A DNA stretch of 6,916 nt. Origin: Alphaproteobacteria bacterium (GTDB taxonomy: Bacteria; Pseudomonadota; Alphaproteobacteria; Rhodobacterales; Rhodobacteraceae). The DNA lies in NCBI GenBank assembly GCA_003694465.1, contig RFKM01000356.1, positions 1-6,916 of the forward strand, given 5' to 3'. Position 1 is the stretch's first letter. The number at the start of each line of letters is the position of its first letter. A model generated the notes under the pieces. That model did no database searches, was not told the origin of the DNA, and saw only the letters and a list, made by a program, of their open reading frames with translations. Position numbers and translations under genes: made by a program. This document shows, piece after piece, positions 1 to 5,827 of this stretch.

Positions 1-1023
<1,023 letters not shown>

Positions 1024-1031
<8 letters not shown>

Positions 1032-1052
1032 CTGCAAACTCCCCGACATACT
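1024..1052 (+). promoter_or_regulatory. Candidate promoter for the DUF1285-hyi unit
   Basis: On the plus strand, TTGTTC (1024-1029) is followed after 17 bases by CATACT (1047-1052). The matches are 3 of 6 at -35 (TTG core) and 4 of 6 at -10. The -35 box overlaps the start codon of the divergent MoxR gene. The predicted transcription start is near 1059, giving a leader of about 29 bases. It is weaker than the opposing promoter. Confidence 0.25.
1039..1044 (-). promoter_or_regulatory. Ribosome binding site of the moxR-type gene
   Basis: On the minus strand this reads GGGGAG, seven bases before the ATG at 1031. It supports that start. Confidence 0.6.
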
Positions 1053-1058
1053 GCGCCC

Positions 1059-1087
1059 ATTAAAGGACGGATGGGCACGGGGCACAA
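1059..1087 (-). promoter_or_regulatory. Candidate sigma-70-type promoter for the MoxR-family gene
   Basis: On the minus strand, TTGTGC (1087-1082) is followed after exactly 17 bases by TTTAAT (1064-1059). The -10 box matches TATAAT at 5 of 6 bases and the -35 box has the TTG core. Transcription would begin near 1052, giving a leader of about 20 bases that contains the GGGGAG site before the ATG at 1031. The -35 box abuts the first base of the divergent DUF1285 gene. This is pattern-based only. Confidence 0.4.
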
Positions 1088-1684
1088 ATGACAAAACCGC
1101 AAACCGGCGGAAATCGCGCACCGAGCGCCGAGAGCCTCGTGGCAGAGGCCCGGCGGGCGGTGAACCGGGGACCGGCGCCGGTGCATCTGTGGAACCCGCC
1201 GTTCTGCGGCGATCTCGACATGCGCATCGCCCGCAACGGGCTGTGGTATTACCTCGGCACCCCGATCGGCCGGCCGGAACTGGTGAAGCTCTTCGCCTCG
1301 ATCCTGAAGCGCGAGGGCGATGAGTATTTCCTCGTCACCCCCGTCGAGAAGGTGCGCATCCGCGTCGATGACGCGCCCTTCGTGGCGGTGGATTTCGAGG
1401 CCGAGGGCGAAGGCCGGGCCCAGTGCCTGACCTTCGAGACCAATGTCGGCGAGCGGGTTTGCGCCGGCCCCGGGCACCCGATCCGGGTGACGCGCGATCC
1501 GCAGACCGGCGAGCCCGCGCCCTATGTGATGGTGCGCGACGGGCTCGAGGCGCTGATCGACCGCAAAAGCTTCTTCCGCCTCGTCGAGATCGGCACGCGC
1601 GAAGACCACGAGGGCGAAAGCTGGTTCGGCCTGTGGTCGGGCGGGGTGTTCTTCCCGATCATTCCCGCCGCGGAACTGCCCTGA
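1088..1684 (+). CDS. DUF1285 (PF06938) protein
   Basis: This 198-residue protein is of the DUF1285 family, which is common in alpha- and gammaproteobacteria. Members have been crystallised but have no established biochemical function. Family-typical stretches are WNPPFCGDLDMRI at about residues 35-47, WYYLGTPIGRPELVKLF at 53-69, and a central block with YFLVTPVEKVRIRVDDAPF at 80-98. A WFGLWSGGVFFPI motif closes the protein. There is no signal peptide and no membrane segment, so it should be cytosolic. The ATG at 1088 is the first plausible start after the divergent spacer; its ribosome site is weak (ACGGGG-like). The stop is followed three bases later by the hyi ATG, which suggests co-transcription and translational coupling. 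Family assignment is strong from wording; function is unknown. Confidence 0.92.
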   Translation: MTKPQTGGNRAPSAESLVAEARRAVNRGPAPVHLWNPPFCGDLDMRIARNGLWYYLGTPIGRPELVKLFASILKREGDEYFLVTPVEKVRIRVDDAPFVAVDFEAEGEGRAQCLTFETNVGERVCAGPGHPIRVTRDPQTGEPAPYVMVRDGLEALIDRKSFFRLVEIGTREDHEGESWFGLWSGGVFFPIIPAAELP

Positions 1685-1687
1685 GCA

Positions 1688-2446
1688 ATGCCGCGTTTTG
1701 CCGCCAATCTCACCTTCCTGTTCCGCGAGCTGCCGTTTCTGGAGCGATTCGAGGCGGCGGCCGAGGCGGGGTTTGCCGGTGTCGAGGTGCTGTTTCCCTA
1801 TGACGATCCGGCCCGGGAGATTACCGGGCGCCTTTCCCGGCACGGGCTCGAACTGGTGCTCATCAACTGCCCGCCGCCGAACTGGGCCGGGGGCGCGCGC
1901 GGTTTTGCCGCCGTGCCCGGGCTCGAGGAGCGCTTCCGCCGCGACTTCCGCCGAGCGCTGCGCTTTGCCCGGGCGCTCGGGGCCGGGCATCTGCATGTCA
2001 TGGCCGGGGTGGCCTCGGGGGACGCGGCGCGCGAGACCTTCGTGAACAACCTTTCCTGGGCGGCGGCGGAAGACCCGTCGATGAGCCTCACCATCGAGCC
2101 GATCAACCCGACCGACATGCCGGGCTATTTCCTCGCCGATTTCGAGACCGCGGCCGAGGTGCTCGACGCGGTGGACGCGCCCAACCTCGGCCTGCAGTTC
2201 GACATGTATCACGCCCAGATGATCACCGGCGACGGCATGGCCACATGGGCGGCCCATGGCCACCGGGCGCGGCACGTTCAGGTGGGCGGCTTTCCGGGGC
2301 GCCATGAGCCCTTGGCCGGCGAGATCGACTACCCCGCCTTCTTCGCCCGGCTCGATGCCGAGGGCTATTCCGGCTGGGTGTCGGGCGAATACAACCCCGA
2401 GGGGCGCACCGAAGACGGGCTGGGGTGGATCCGGCCGGAGCGGTGA
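1688..2446 (+). CDS. hyi: Hydroxypyruvate isomerase family TIM barrel
   Basis: This 252-residue protein belongs to the AP-endonuclease-2-like TIM-barrel superfamily (PF01261), hydroxypyruvate isomerase group. The classical reaction is hydroxypyruvate to tartronate semialdehyde in glyoxylate metabolism. The N-terminus, FAANLTFLFRELPFLERF, is the family's typical opening. The expected metal ligands are all present at conserved spacing: Glu137 (in IEPINPTDMPGYF), Asp172 (in FDMYH), Gln198 (in HVQV) and Glu234 (in SGEYNPEGRTEDGLGW). His175 is also conserved. The length is close to the usual figure of about 258. It starts three bases after the DUF1285 stop with only a poor Shine-Dalgarno, so it is probably translationally coupled. 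No glyoxylate carboligase or tartronate semialdehyde reductase gene lies nearby. Some members of this family are instead 2-oxo-tetronate isomerases (OtnI), so the exact substrate is open. Confidence 0.9.
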   Translation: MPRFAANLTFLFRELPFLERFEAAAEAGFAGVEVLFPYDDPAREITGRLSRHGLELVLINCPPPNWAGGARGFAAVPGLEERFRRDFRRALRFARALGAGHLHVMAGVASGDAARETFVNNLSWAAAEDPSMSLTIEPINPTDMPGYFLADFETAAEVLDAVDAPNLGLQFDMYHAQMITGDGMATWAAHGHRARHVQVGGFPGRHEPLAGEIDYPAFFARLDAEGYSGWVSGEYNPEGRTEDGLGWIRPER

Positions 2447-2450
2447 GGGG

Positions 2451-2466
2451 GCGCCGCCAGCGGCGC
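2451..2466. terminator. Short hairpin between convergent hyi and rluB
   Basis: GCGCCG (2451-2456) pairs with CGGCGC (2461-2466) around a CCAG loop. It lies in the 27-base gap between the two convergent stop codons. There is no T-tract on either strand, so it is at best a weak or factor-assisted bidirectional terminator. Confidence 0.35.
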
Positions 2467-2473
2467 GGAGGCC

Positions 2474-3361
2474 TCAGCGCCGGCGCGGGTTGGTCTTTCC
2501 GCCCTTGCCCGTGCCGCCCTTGCCCGGCCCGCCCGGCTTTCGCTGGCGCACCGGGCGTTTGCGCGGCTTGGCCTCGGGGCCCTTCTCCGGGCCTACGCCA
2601 AGCTGGTCGCGCAGCACCCGCGGGCGCACCTCCGCGACTTCGCCGGGCTTCAGATCGCCCAGCCGGAACGGGCCGTAGCTGATCCGGATCAGCCGGTTCA
2701 CCGTCATCCCCAGCGCCTCCATGGCGCGGCGAATCTCGCGGTTGCGGCCCTCGCGCAGGCCGACGGTGAGCCAGGCATTGGCGCCCTGCTGGCGGTCGAG
2801 CGTCACGCTCATCGGCTGGAAGCGCTCGCCGTCGACGACGAGGCCGGCGCGCAGGGGGGCGAAGTCTTCGTCTTTCGGGGCGCCGTGGATGCGCACGCGA
2901 TACTTGCGCAGCCAGCCCGTTGACGGCAACTCGAGCCGGCGCTTCAGGGCGCCGTCATTGGTCAGCAGCAGGAGCCCCTCGGAATTGAGGTCGAGCCGGC
3001 CGATGCTCATCACCCGCGGCAGGCCCTCGGGCAGGGCGTCGAACACCGTCGGGCGGCCCTTCTCGTCGCGCGTCGTGGTCACGAGGCCCGCCGGCTTGTG
3101 GTAGAGCCAGAGCCGGGGCGGCTCGGGCGGGGCGACCGGCTTGCCGTCGACCTCTACCGTGTCGCCGGGGCCCACGGTAAACGCCGGGGTGTCGAGGCGC
3201 CGGCCGTTCACGGCCACGCGCCCGGCGGCGATCATGCGCTCGGCCTCCCGCCGCGAGGCGATGCCGGCGCGCGAGAGGAACCGGGCGATGCGTTCGCCCT
3301 TTGCGTCCGCCTCGCCCGCCGCCGGGGCGGTCTTTTCGGAGTTTTCGCTCTTGCCGGTCAT
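2474..3361 (-). CDS. rluB: RluB-type 23S rRNA pseudouridine synthase
   Basis: This 295-residue protein combines an N-terminal S4 RNA-binding domain (about residues 21-70: ERIARFLSRAGIASRREAERMI...GRVAVNG) with an RsuA/RluB/E/F-type catalytic domain. The catalytic motif GRLDLNSEGLLLLTNDG is at residues 121-137, with Asp124 as the nucleophile. KYRVRIHG and EGRNREIRRAMEALG further on are family signatures. By comparison with RluB it should convert a uridine to pseudouridine in the peptidyl-transferase region of 23S rRNA (E. coli position 2605), although RluE/F/RsuA paralogues share these motifs. The last 38 residues or so (258-295) form a Lys/Arg/Gly/Pro-rich tail with GPGKGGTGKGGK, probably disordered and RNA-binding. 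The first 20 residues are Glu/Ala/Lys-rich and also probably disordered. The start at 3361 is the family-consistent one. The gene is divergent from tadA and convergent with hyi. Confidence 0.93.
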   Translation of the reverse strand: MTGKSENSEKTAPAAGEADAKGERIARFLSRAGIASRREAERMIAAGRVAVNGRRLDTPAFTVGPGDTVEVDGKPVAPPEPPRLWLYHKPAGLVTTTRDEKGRPTVFDALPEGLPRVMSIGRLDLNSEGLLLLTNDGALKRRLELPSTGWLRKYRVRIHGAPKDEDFAPLRAGLVVDGERFQPMSVTLDRQQGANAWLTVGLREGRNREIRRAMEALGMTVNRLIRISYGPFRLGDLKPGEVAEVRPRVLRDQLGVGPEKGPEAKPRKRPVRQRKPGGPGKGGTGKGGKTNPRRR

Positions 3362-3423
3362 GGCCCCTGCCTATGGGTGGCGCGGCCCCTTGTCCAGAGC
3401 CGCCGGAGCGGGCAGAAGAAGCC

Positions 3424-3873
3424 ATGAGCTTCATTTCCTACATGGATGCGGCGCTCGAAGAGGCGCGGGCGGCGGCGGCGCGCGGCGAGGTGCCGGTGGG
3501 GGCGGTGGTGGTCGCCCCCTCGGGCGAGATCGTCGCCCGGGCCGGCAACCGCACCCGCGAAACCAACGACCCCACCGCCCATGCCGAGATGCTGGCCCTG
3601 CGCGCCGCCTGCGCCCGGCTGGGCAGCGAACGGCTCGTCGGCCATGACATCTATGTCACTCTCGAACCCTGCCCGATGTGCGCGGCGGCCATCGGCTTTG
3701 CCCGCATCCGCCGGCTCTATTACGGCGCGGCCGATCCGAAGTCGGGCGGCACGAGCCATGGCGCACGGGTCTTCTCGCACCCGCAATGCCACCATGCGCC
3801 CGAGGTTTATGACGGGATCGGCGCGCGCGAGGCCGAGGCGCTGCTCAAGGACTTCTTTGCCGACCGGCGCTGA
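3424..3873 (+). CDS. tadA: tRNA-specific adenosine-34 deaminase
   Basis: This 149-residue cytidine/deoxycytidylate deaminase-fold enzyme is of the TadA type. It deaminates adenosine 34 to inosine in the ACG anticodon of tRNA-Arg. The zinc-binding and catalytic residues are His53 and Glu55 (in TAHAEMLAL) plus Cys83 and Cys86 (in LEPCPMCAAA). Asn42 in GNRT is the expected active-site residue. The stretch RIRRLYYGAADPKSGG and the C-terminal FF...R helix are TadA-like. I choose the ATG at 3424 because MSFISYMDAALEEA matches the usual N-terminus and length. The frame is open further upstream to 3301, but that extension runs antisense through the start of rluB and has no family resemblance. A purine-rich AGAAGAAG lies just before the ATG. 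The gene is divergent from rluB by 62 bases, so two RNA-modification genes share one intergenic region. It is convergent with the metallo-hydrolase downstream, 12 bases away, with no clear terminator. Confidence 0.93.
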   Translation: MSFISYMDAALEEARAAAARGEVPVGAVVVAPSGEIVARAGNRTRETNDPTAHAEMLALRAACARLGSERLVGHDIYVTLEPCPMCAAAIGFARIRRLYYGAADPKSGGTSHGARVFSHPQCHHAPEVYDGIGAREAEALLKDFFADRR

Positions 3874-3885
3874 AGCCCGCCCGCC

Positions 3886-4578
3886 TCAGATCTCGATCGG
3901 CACCATCACCTCGGGTTCGATCACCTCCACCCCCGGCAGGCCCTCGCGCAGCACCTCGGCGGATTGCTCGAGAATCGGGAAGGTGCGGTAATGGCAGGGG
4001 ATCACGGTGCGGAAATCGAAATAGCGCCGGGCTGCCCATGCCGCCCGCGCCATGTCCATGGTGAAATAGCCGCCGGCGCACAGAAGCCCGATGTCGGGGC
4101 GGTGCAATTCGCCCATCCATTCCATGTCGGCCATGATGTCGGTGTCGCCGGTGGCATAGATCACATGCCCCTCGCCGGCGATCATGTAGCCCGATTCGTG
4201 GCCGGCATAGACAGGAGCGTCGGGCGCGCCGGCCGAAGAGGAATGAACGGCGTTGACCATCGTCACCGCGACCTTGCCGAGCTTCACCGTGCCGCCCTTG
4301 TTGAATCCGATGGTCTCGATGCCCTCGCGGGCGCGGAACCATTCCATCAGGTCGTAGATGCCCACCGCCGGGATGCCCAGCGCCTTGCAGATCGCCGGGG
4401 CGCTGGAGGCATGGTCGCCATGGCCGTGGGTGACGAGAACATGCGTCGCCCCCCGGATCGCCTCCTCGTGCGCGCTTTCGGGAAGCATCGGGTTGCCCTC
4501 GAGCCACGGGTCGAGCAGGATGACCGCGTCTTCGATTTCCAGCCGGAAGCTGGCATGGCCGAGCCAGGTGATTTTCAT
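3886..4578 (-). CDS. UPF0173 metal-dependent hydrolase (metallo-beta-lactamase fold)
   Basis: This 230-residue protein is of the UPF0173/YtkL-like family of small metallo-beta-lactamase-fold hydrolases, whose physiological substrate is not established. The metal site is HGHGDH (His51, His53, Asp55, His56), followed by His112, Asp145 (in YATGDTD) and His196 (in IPCHYRTFP). The opening MKITWLGHASFRLE is the standard N-terminus of the family. The start is fixed at 4578 by AAGGAGG at 4584-4590, five bases upstream. The reading frame continues open to an ATG at 4722, but that extension is Arg/Pro-rich with no family match and I regard it as untranslated leader. The protein has no signal peptide and should be cytosolic. 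It is convergent with tadA and divergent from ymdB across 281 bases. The family call is secure; the function is not known. Confidence 0.93.
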   Translation of the reverse strand: MKITWLGHASFRLEIEDAVILLDPWLEGNPMLPESAHEEAIRGATHVLVTHGHGDHASSAPAICKALGIPAVGIYDLMEWFRAREGIETIGFNKGGTVKLGKVAVTMVNAVHSSSAGAPDAPVYAGHESGYMIAGEGHVIYATGDTDIMADMEWMGELHRPDIGLLCAGGYFTMDMARAAWAARRYFDFRTVIPCHYRTFPILEQSAEVLREGLPGVEVIEPEVMVPIEI

Positions 4579-4583
4579 CGGAA

Positions 4584-4590
4584 CCTCCTT
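4584..4590 (-). promoter_or_regulatory. Strong Shine-Dalgarno of the UPF0173 gene
   Basis: On the minus strand this reads AAGGAGG, five bases before the ATG at 4578. It is the best ribosome binding site in the window and decides the start over the in-frame ATG at 4722. Confidence 0.85.
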
Positions 4591-4628
4591 CGCTGTCTTG
4601 GGCCATGCTAGCACGTGTCCGGCGCGGC

Positions 4629-4649
4629 AAAAGCCCCGGGGTGCGGGGC
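4629..4649 (-). terminator. GC hairpin plus T4 upstream of the UPF0173 gene
   Basis: Read on the minus strand, GCCCCG (4649-4644) pairs with CGGGGC (4638-4633) around a five-base CACCC loop, followed by TTTT (4632-4629). This is a small intrinsic-terminator-like structure. If a minus-strand promoter lies to its right (see the candidate at 4694-4722), it would sit in the 5' leader of the hydrolase gene and could act as an attenuator. If transcription starts to its left, it may only block antisense transcripts. The T-tract is short. Confidence 0.3.
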
Positions 4650-4693
4650 GGTGGCGGCGAATGCCCCGGGCAGGTTTTCGGCGGATGGGTAAA

Positions 4694-4722
4694 ATTTCAA
4701 TTTCTCGATATTGATGCGGCAA
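4694..4722 (-). promoter_or_regulatory. Candidate minus-strand promoter for the UPF0173 gene
   Basis: On the minus strand, TTGCCG (4722-4717) and TGAAAT (4699-4694) are 17 bases apart. The matches are 4 of 6 at both boxes. It lies in the AT-richer middle of the intergenic region and would give a leader of about 109 bases. An alternative -10-like TAGCAT lies closer to the gene at 4605-4610, but it lacks a good -35 box. Confidence 0.25.
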
Positions 4723-4736
4723 TCCGGGGCAGAAAT

Positions 4737-4765
4737 TTGCCTGAACATTTCAGGATTCGAACAAT
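4737..4765 (+). promoter_or_regulatory. Candidate promoter for ymdB
   Basis: TTGCCT (4737-4742), a 17-base spacer and AACAAT (4760-4765) form a sigma-70-like arrangement, with 4 of 6 matches at each box and the TTG core. Transcription would start near 4772, leaving a leader of about 88 bases before the ymdB ATG. The surrounding 100 bases are much more AT-rich than the coding DNA on either side, as expected for a promoter. A GATTC (GANTC class, the methylation target of CcrM in many alphaproteobacteria) at 4754-4758 lies just before the -10 box. Confidence 0.35.
4740..4754. promoter_or_regulatory. Perfect inverted repeat, possible operator
   Basis: CCTGAA (4740-4745), a three-base CAT spacer and TTCAGG (4749-4754) make a perfect 6+3+6 inverted repeat. 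It overlaps the -35 box and spacer of the candidate ymdB promoter, a position where a dimeric repressor could act. A further TTCAGG half-site lies at 4773-4778, next to the predicted transcription start. No regulator can be named from the sequence. Confidence 0.35.
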
Positions 4766-4859
4766 CGGCGAATTCAGGCCACTTTCAGCGCAAAGGCGGC
4801 CTTCGCCCGCCCCGGCGCCGAGACTTGCAAGCGCGGGCCGAAACGCCTAGGCAGCGGCC

Positions 4860-5672
4860 ATGAAGATCCTGTTTCTCGGAGATGTGGTGGGGCGCGCCGG
4901 CCGGCGTGCGATCGCCGAACGCCTGCCGGCCCTGCGCGCGCGCTGGAAGCTCGACTTCGTCATCGTCAACGGCGAGAACGCCACCGGCGGCATGGGTCTG
5001 ACCGCCGCCCATGCCCGGGGCTTCTTCGAGGCCGGCGCCGACGTGGTGACGCTGGGCGATCATGCCTTCGACCAGAAGGAGATGCTGAGCTTCATCACCC
5101 AGGAGCCGCGGCTGATCCGCCCGCTCAATTTCGCCAAGGGCGCGCCGGGGCAGGGGGTGCGGGTGTTTGCCGACGGGCGCGGGCGCAAGATCGTCGTCGC
5201 GCAGGTGCTCGGGCAGGTGTTCATGAAACGCCCCTTCGACGACCCTTTCGCCACCATCGAGGCGGCGCTGAAACCCTATCCGCTCGGCGGGCAGGCGCAG
5301 GCGGTGGTGGTCGACATCCACTGCGAGGCGACCAGCGAGAAAATGGCCATGGGGCAGTTTCTCGACGGGCGGGCGAGCCTCGTCGTCGGCACCCATACCC
5401 ACGTTCCGACCGCCGATGCGATGATCCTGCCGCGCGGCGCCGCCTACCAGACCGATGCCGGCATGTGCGGCGACTACAATTCGGTGATCGGCATGGACAA
5501 GGCCGAGCCGCTGCGCCGTTTCGTCACCGGCATGCCGAAGGGGCGTTTCGAGCCCGCGAACGGCGAGGCGACCCTTGCCGGGGTCTATGTCGAAACCGAT
5601 GATGCCACGGGCAAGGCGCTGCGGGTCGAGATGGTGCGCGAGGGCGGGCGCCTTTCGCCGGCGGGGCCCTGA
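4860..5672 (+). CDS. ymdB: YmdB-like metallophosphoesterase (TIGR00282)
   Basis: This 270-residue calcineurin-like phosphoesterase is of the YmdB/TIGR00282 family. The Bacillus subtilis member hydrolyses 2',3'-cyclic nucleotides and influences biofilm and motility gene expression; the role in alphaproteobacteria is not established. The expected bimetal-site residues are Asp8 (in FLGDVVGRAG), Glu39 and Asn40 (in NGENATGGMG), position 67, His68 (in GDHAFDQKEM), His154 (in VDIHCEATSEK), and His179 and His181 (in VGTHTHVPTAD). Position 67 is Asp where the family usually has Asn. The C-terminal half contains DAGMCGDYNSVIGM, a family signature. The ATG at 4860 is the only sensible start (MKILFLGDV), although its ribosome site (AGGCAG) is weak. 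The gene stands alone on the plus strand, divergent from the UPF0173 gene. It is followed by a terminator-like hairpin, which suggests a monocistronic transcript. Confidence 0.93.
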   Translation: MKILFLGDVVGRAGRRAIAERLPALRARWKLDFVIVNGENATGGMGLTAAHARGFFEAGADVVTLGDHAFDQKEMLSFITQEPRLIRPLNFAKGAPGQGVRVFADGRGRKIVVAQVLGQVFMKRPFDDPFATIEAALKPYPLGGQAQAVVVDIHCEATSEKMAMGQFLDGRASLVVGTHTHVPTADAMILPRGAAYQTDAGMCGDYNSVIGMDKAEPLRRFVTGMPKGRFEPANGEATLAGVYVETDDATGKALRVEMVREGGRLSPAGP

Positions 5673-5709
5673 GCCGGCACCGCGCGCGGCGCGAACCGCG
5701 TTCCGCTTC

Positions 5710-5759
5710 CGCGGGCCGGGGCGAAACACCCTCCCGGTTTTTTGCCTTGCCGGCCCGCG
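5710..5759. repeat. 10-bp perfect inverted repeat enclosing the terminator hairpin
   Basis: CGCGGGCCGG (5710-5719) is perfectly complementary to CCGGCCCGCG (5750-5759), with 30 bases between. The left arm overlaps the 5' arm of the terminator-like stem at 5716-5720, so both structures cannot form together in the same RNA. Confidence 0.55.
5716..5743 (+). terminator. Candidate intrinsic terminator after ymdB
   Basis: CCGGG (5716-5720) and CCCGG (5733-5737) form a stem around a 12-base loop (extendable by one G-U pair), followed directly by TTTTTT at 5738-5743. This T6 run is conspicuous in such GC-rich DNA. It lies 44 bases after the ymdB stop and 85 bases before the permease start. It may terminate ymdB or, if transcription runs through, act as an attenuator for the permease gene. 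Confidence 0.5.
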
Positions 5760-5793
5760 CGCCTCGCGCGGCGCTTGCCGTCGGCGCGACGGC
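5755..5793. repeat. Two tandem GC hairpins before the permease gene
   Basis: The first pairs CCGCGCG (5755-5761) with CGCGCGG (5765-5771) around a CCT loop. The second pairs GCCGTC (5777-5782) with GACGGC (5788-5793) around GGCGC. Both stems are perfect. The first overlaps the right arm of the larger inverted repeat ending at 5759. Together with the palindromes CCGCGCGCGG (5680-5689) and TTGCGCAA (5803-5810), they make this 155-base spacer unusually structured. In DNA this rich in G and C, some pairing is expected by chance. Confidence 0.45.
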
Positions 5794-5827
5794 GGGCGAC
5801 AATTGCGCAAACCATCGGGGCAGGGGC

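Noticed and set aside
3301..3423. Upstream extension of tadA to an ATG at 3301
   Set aside because: It would overlap rluB antisense and give 41 Arg/Pro-rich residues that TadA proteins lack. The ATG at 3424 gives the standard length and N-terminus.
3874..3885. Terminator between convergent tadA and the UPF0173 gene
   Set aside because: Only a four-base CTGA/TCAG pairing spanning the two stop codons is visible, with no T-tract.
4579..4722. N-terminal extension of the UPF0173 hydrolase from the ATG at 4722
   Set aside because: The family begins at MKITWLGHAS, and a perfect AAGGAGG precedes the ATG at 4578. The extension has no family match.
4743..4762. GAAC...GAAC pair resembling an alphaproteobacterial LexA box
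   Set aside because: The spacing is 12 bases. The known alphaproteobacterial SOS box is GTTC-N7-GTTC (GAAC-N7-GAAC on the other strand), so the spacing is wrong.
4591..4859. 6S RNA or a remnant of a 5-formyltetrahydrofolate cyclo-ligase gene, which I recall near ymdB in some alphaproteobacteria
   Set aside because: No long near-complementary rod with a central bubble is apparent, and none of the three plus frames resembles the cyclo-ligase C-terminus.
4785..5810. Long open frame on the minus strand opposite ymdB (341 codons)
   Set aside because: It is antisense to ymdB, with an Arg/His/Pro-rich product of no known family. It also runs through the structured spacer.
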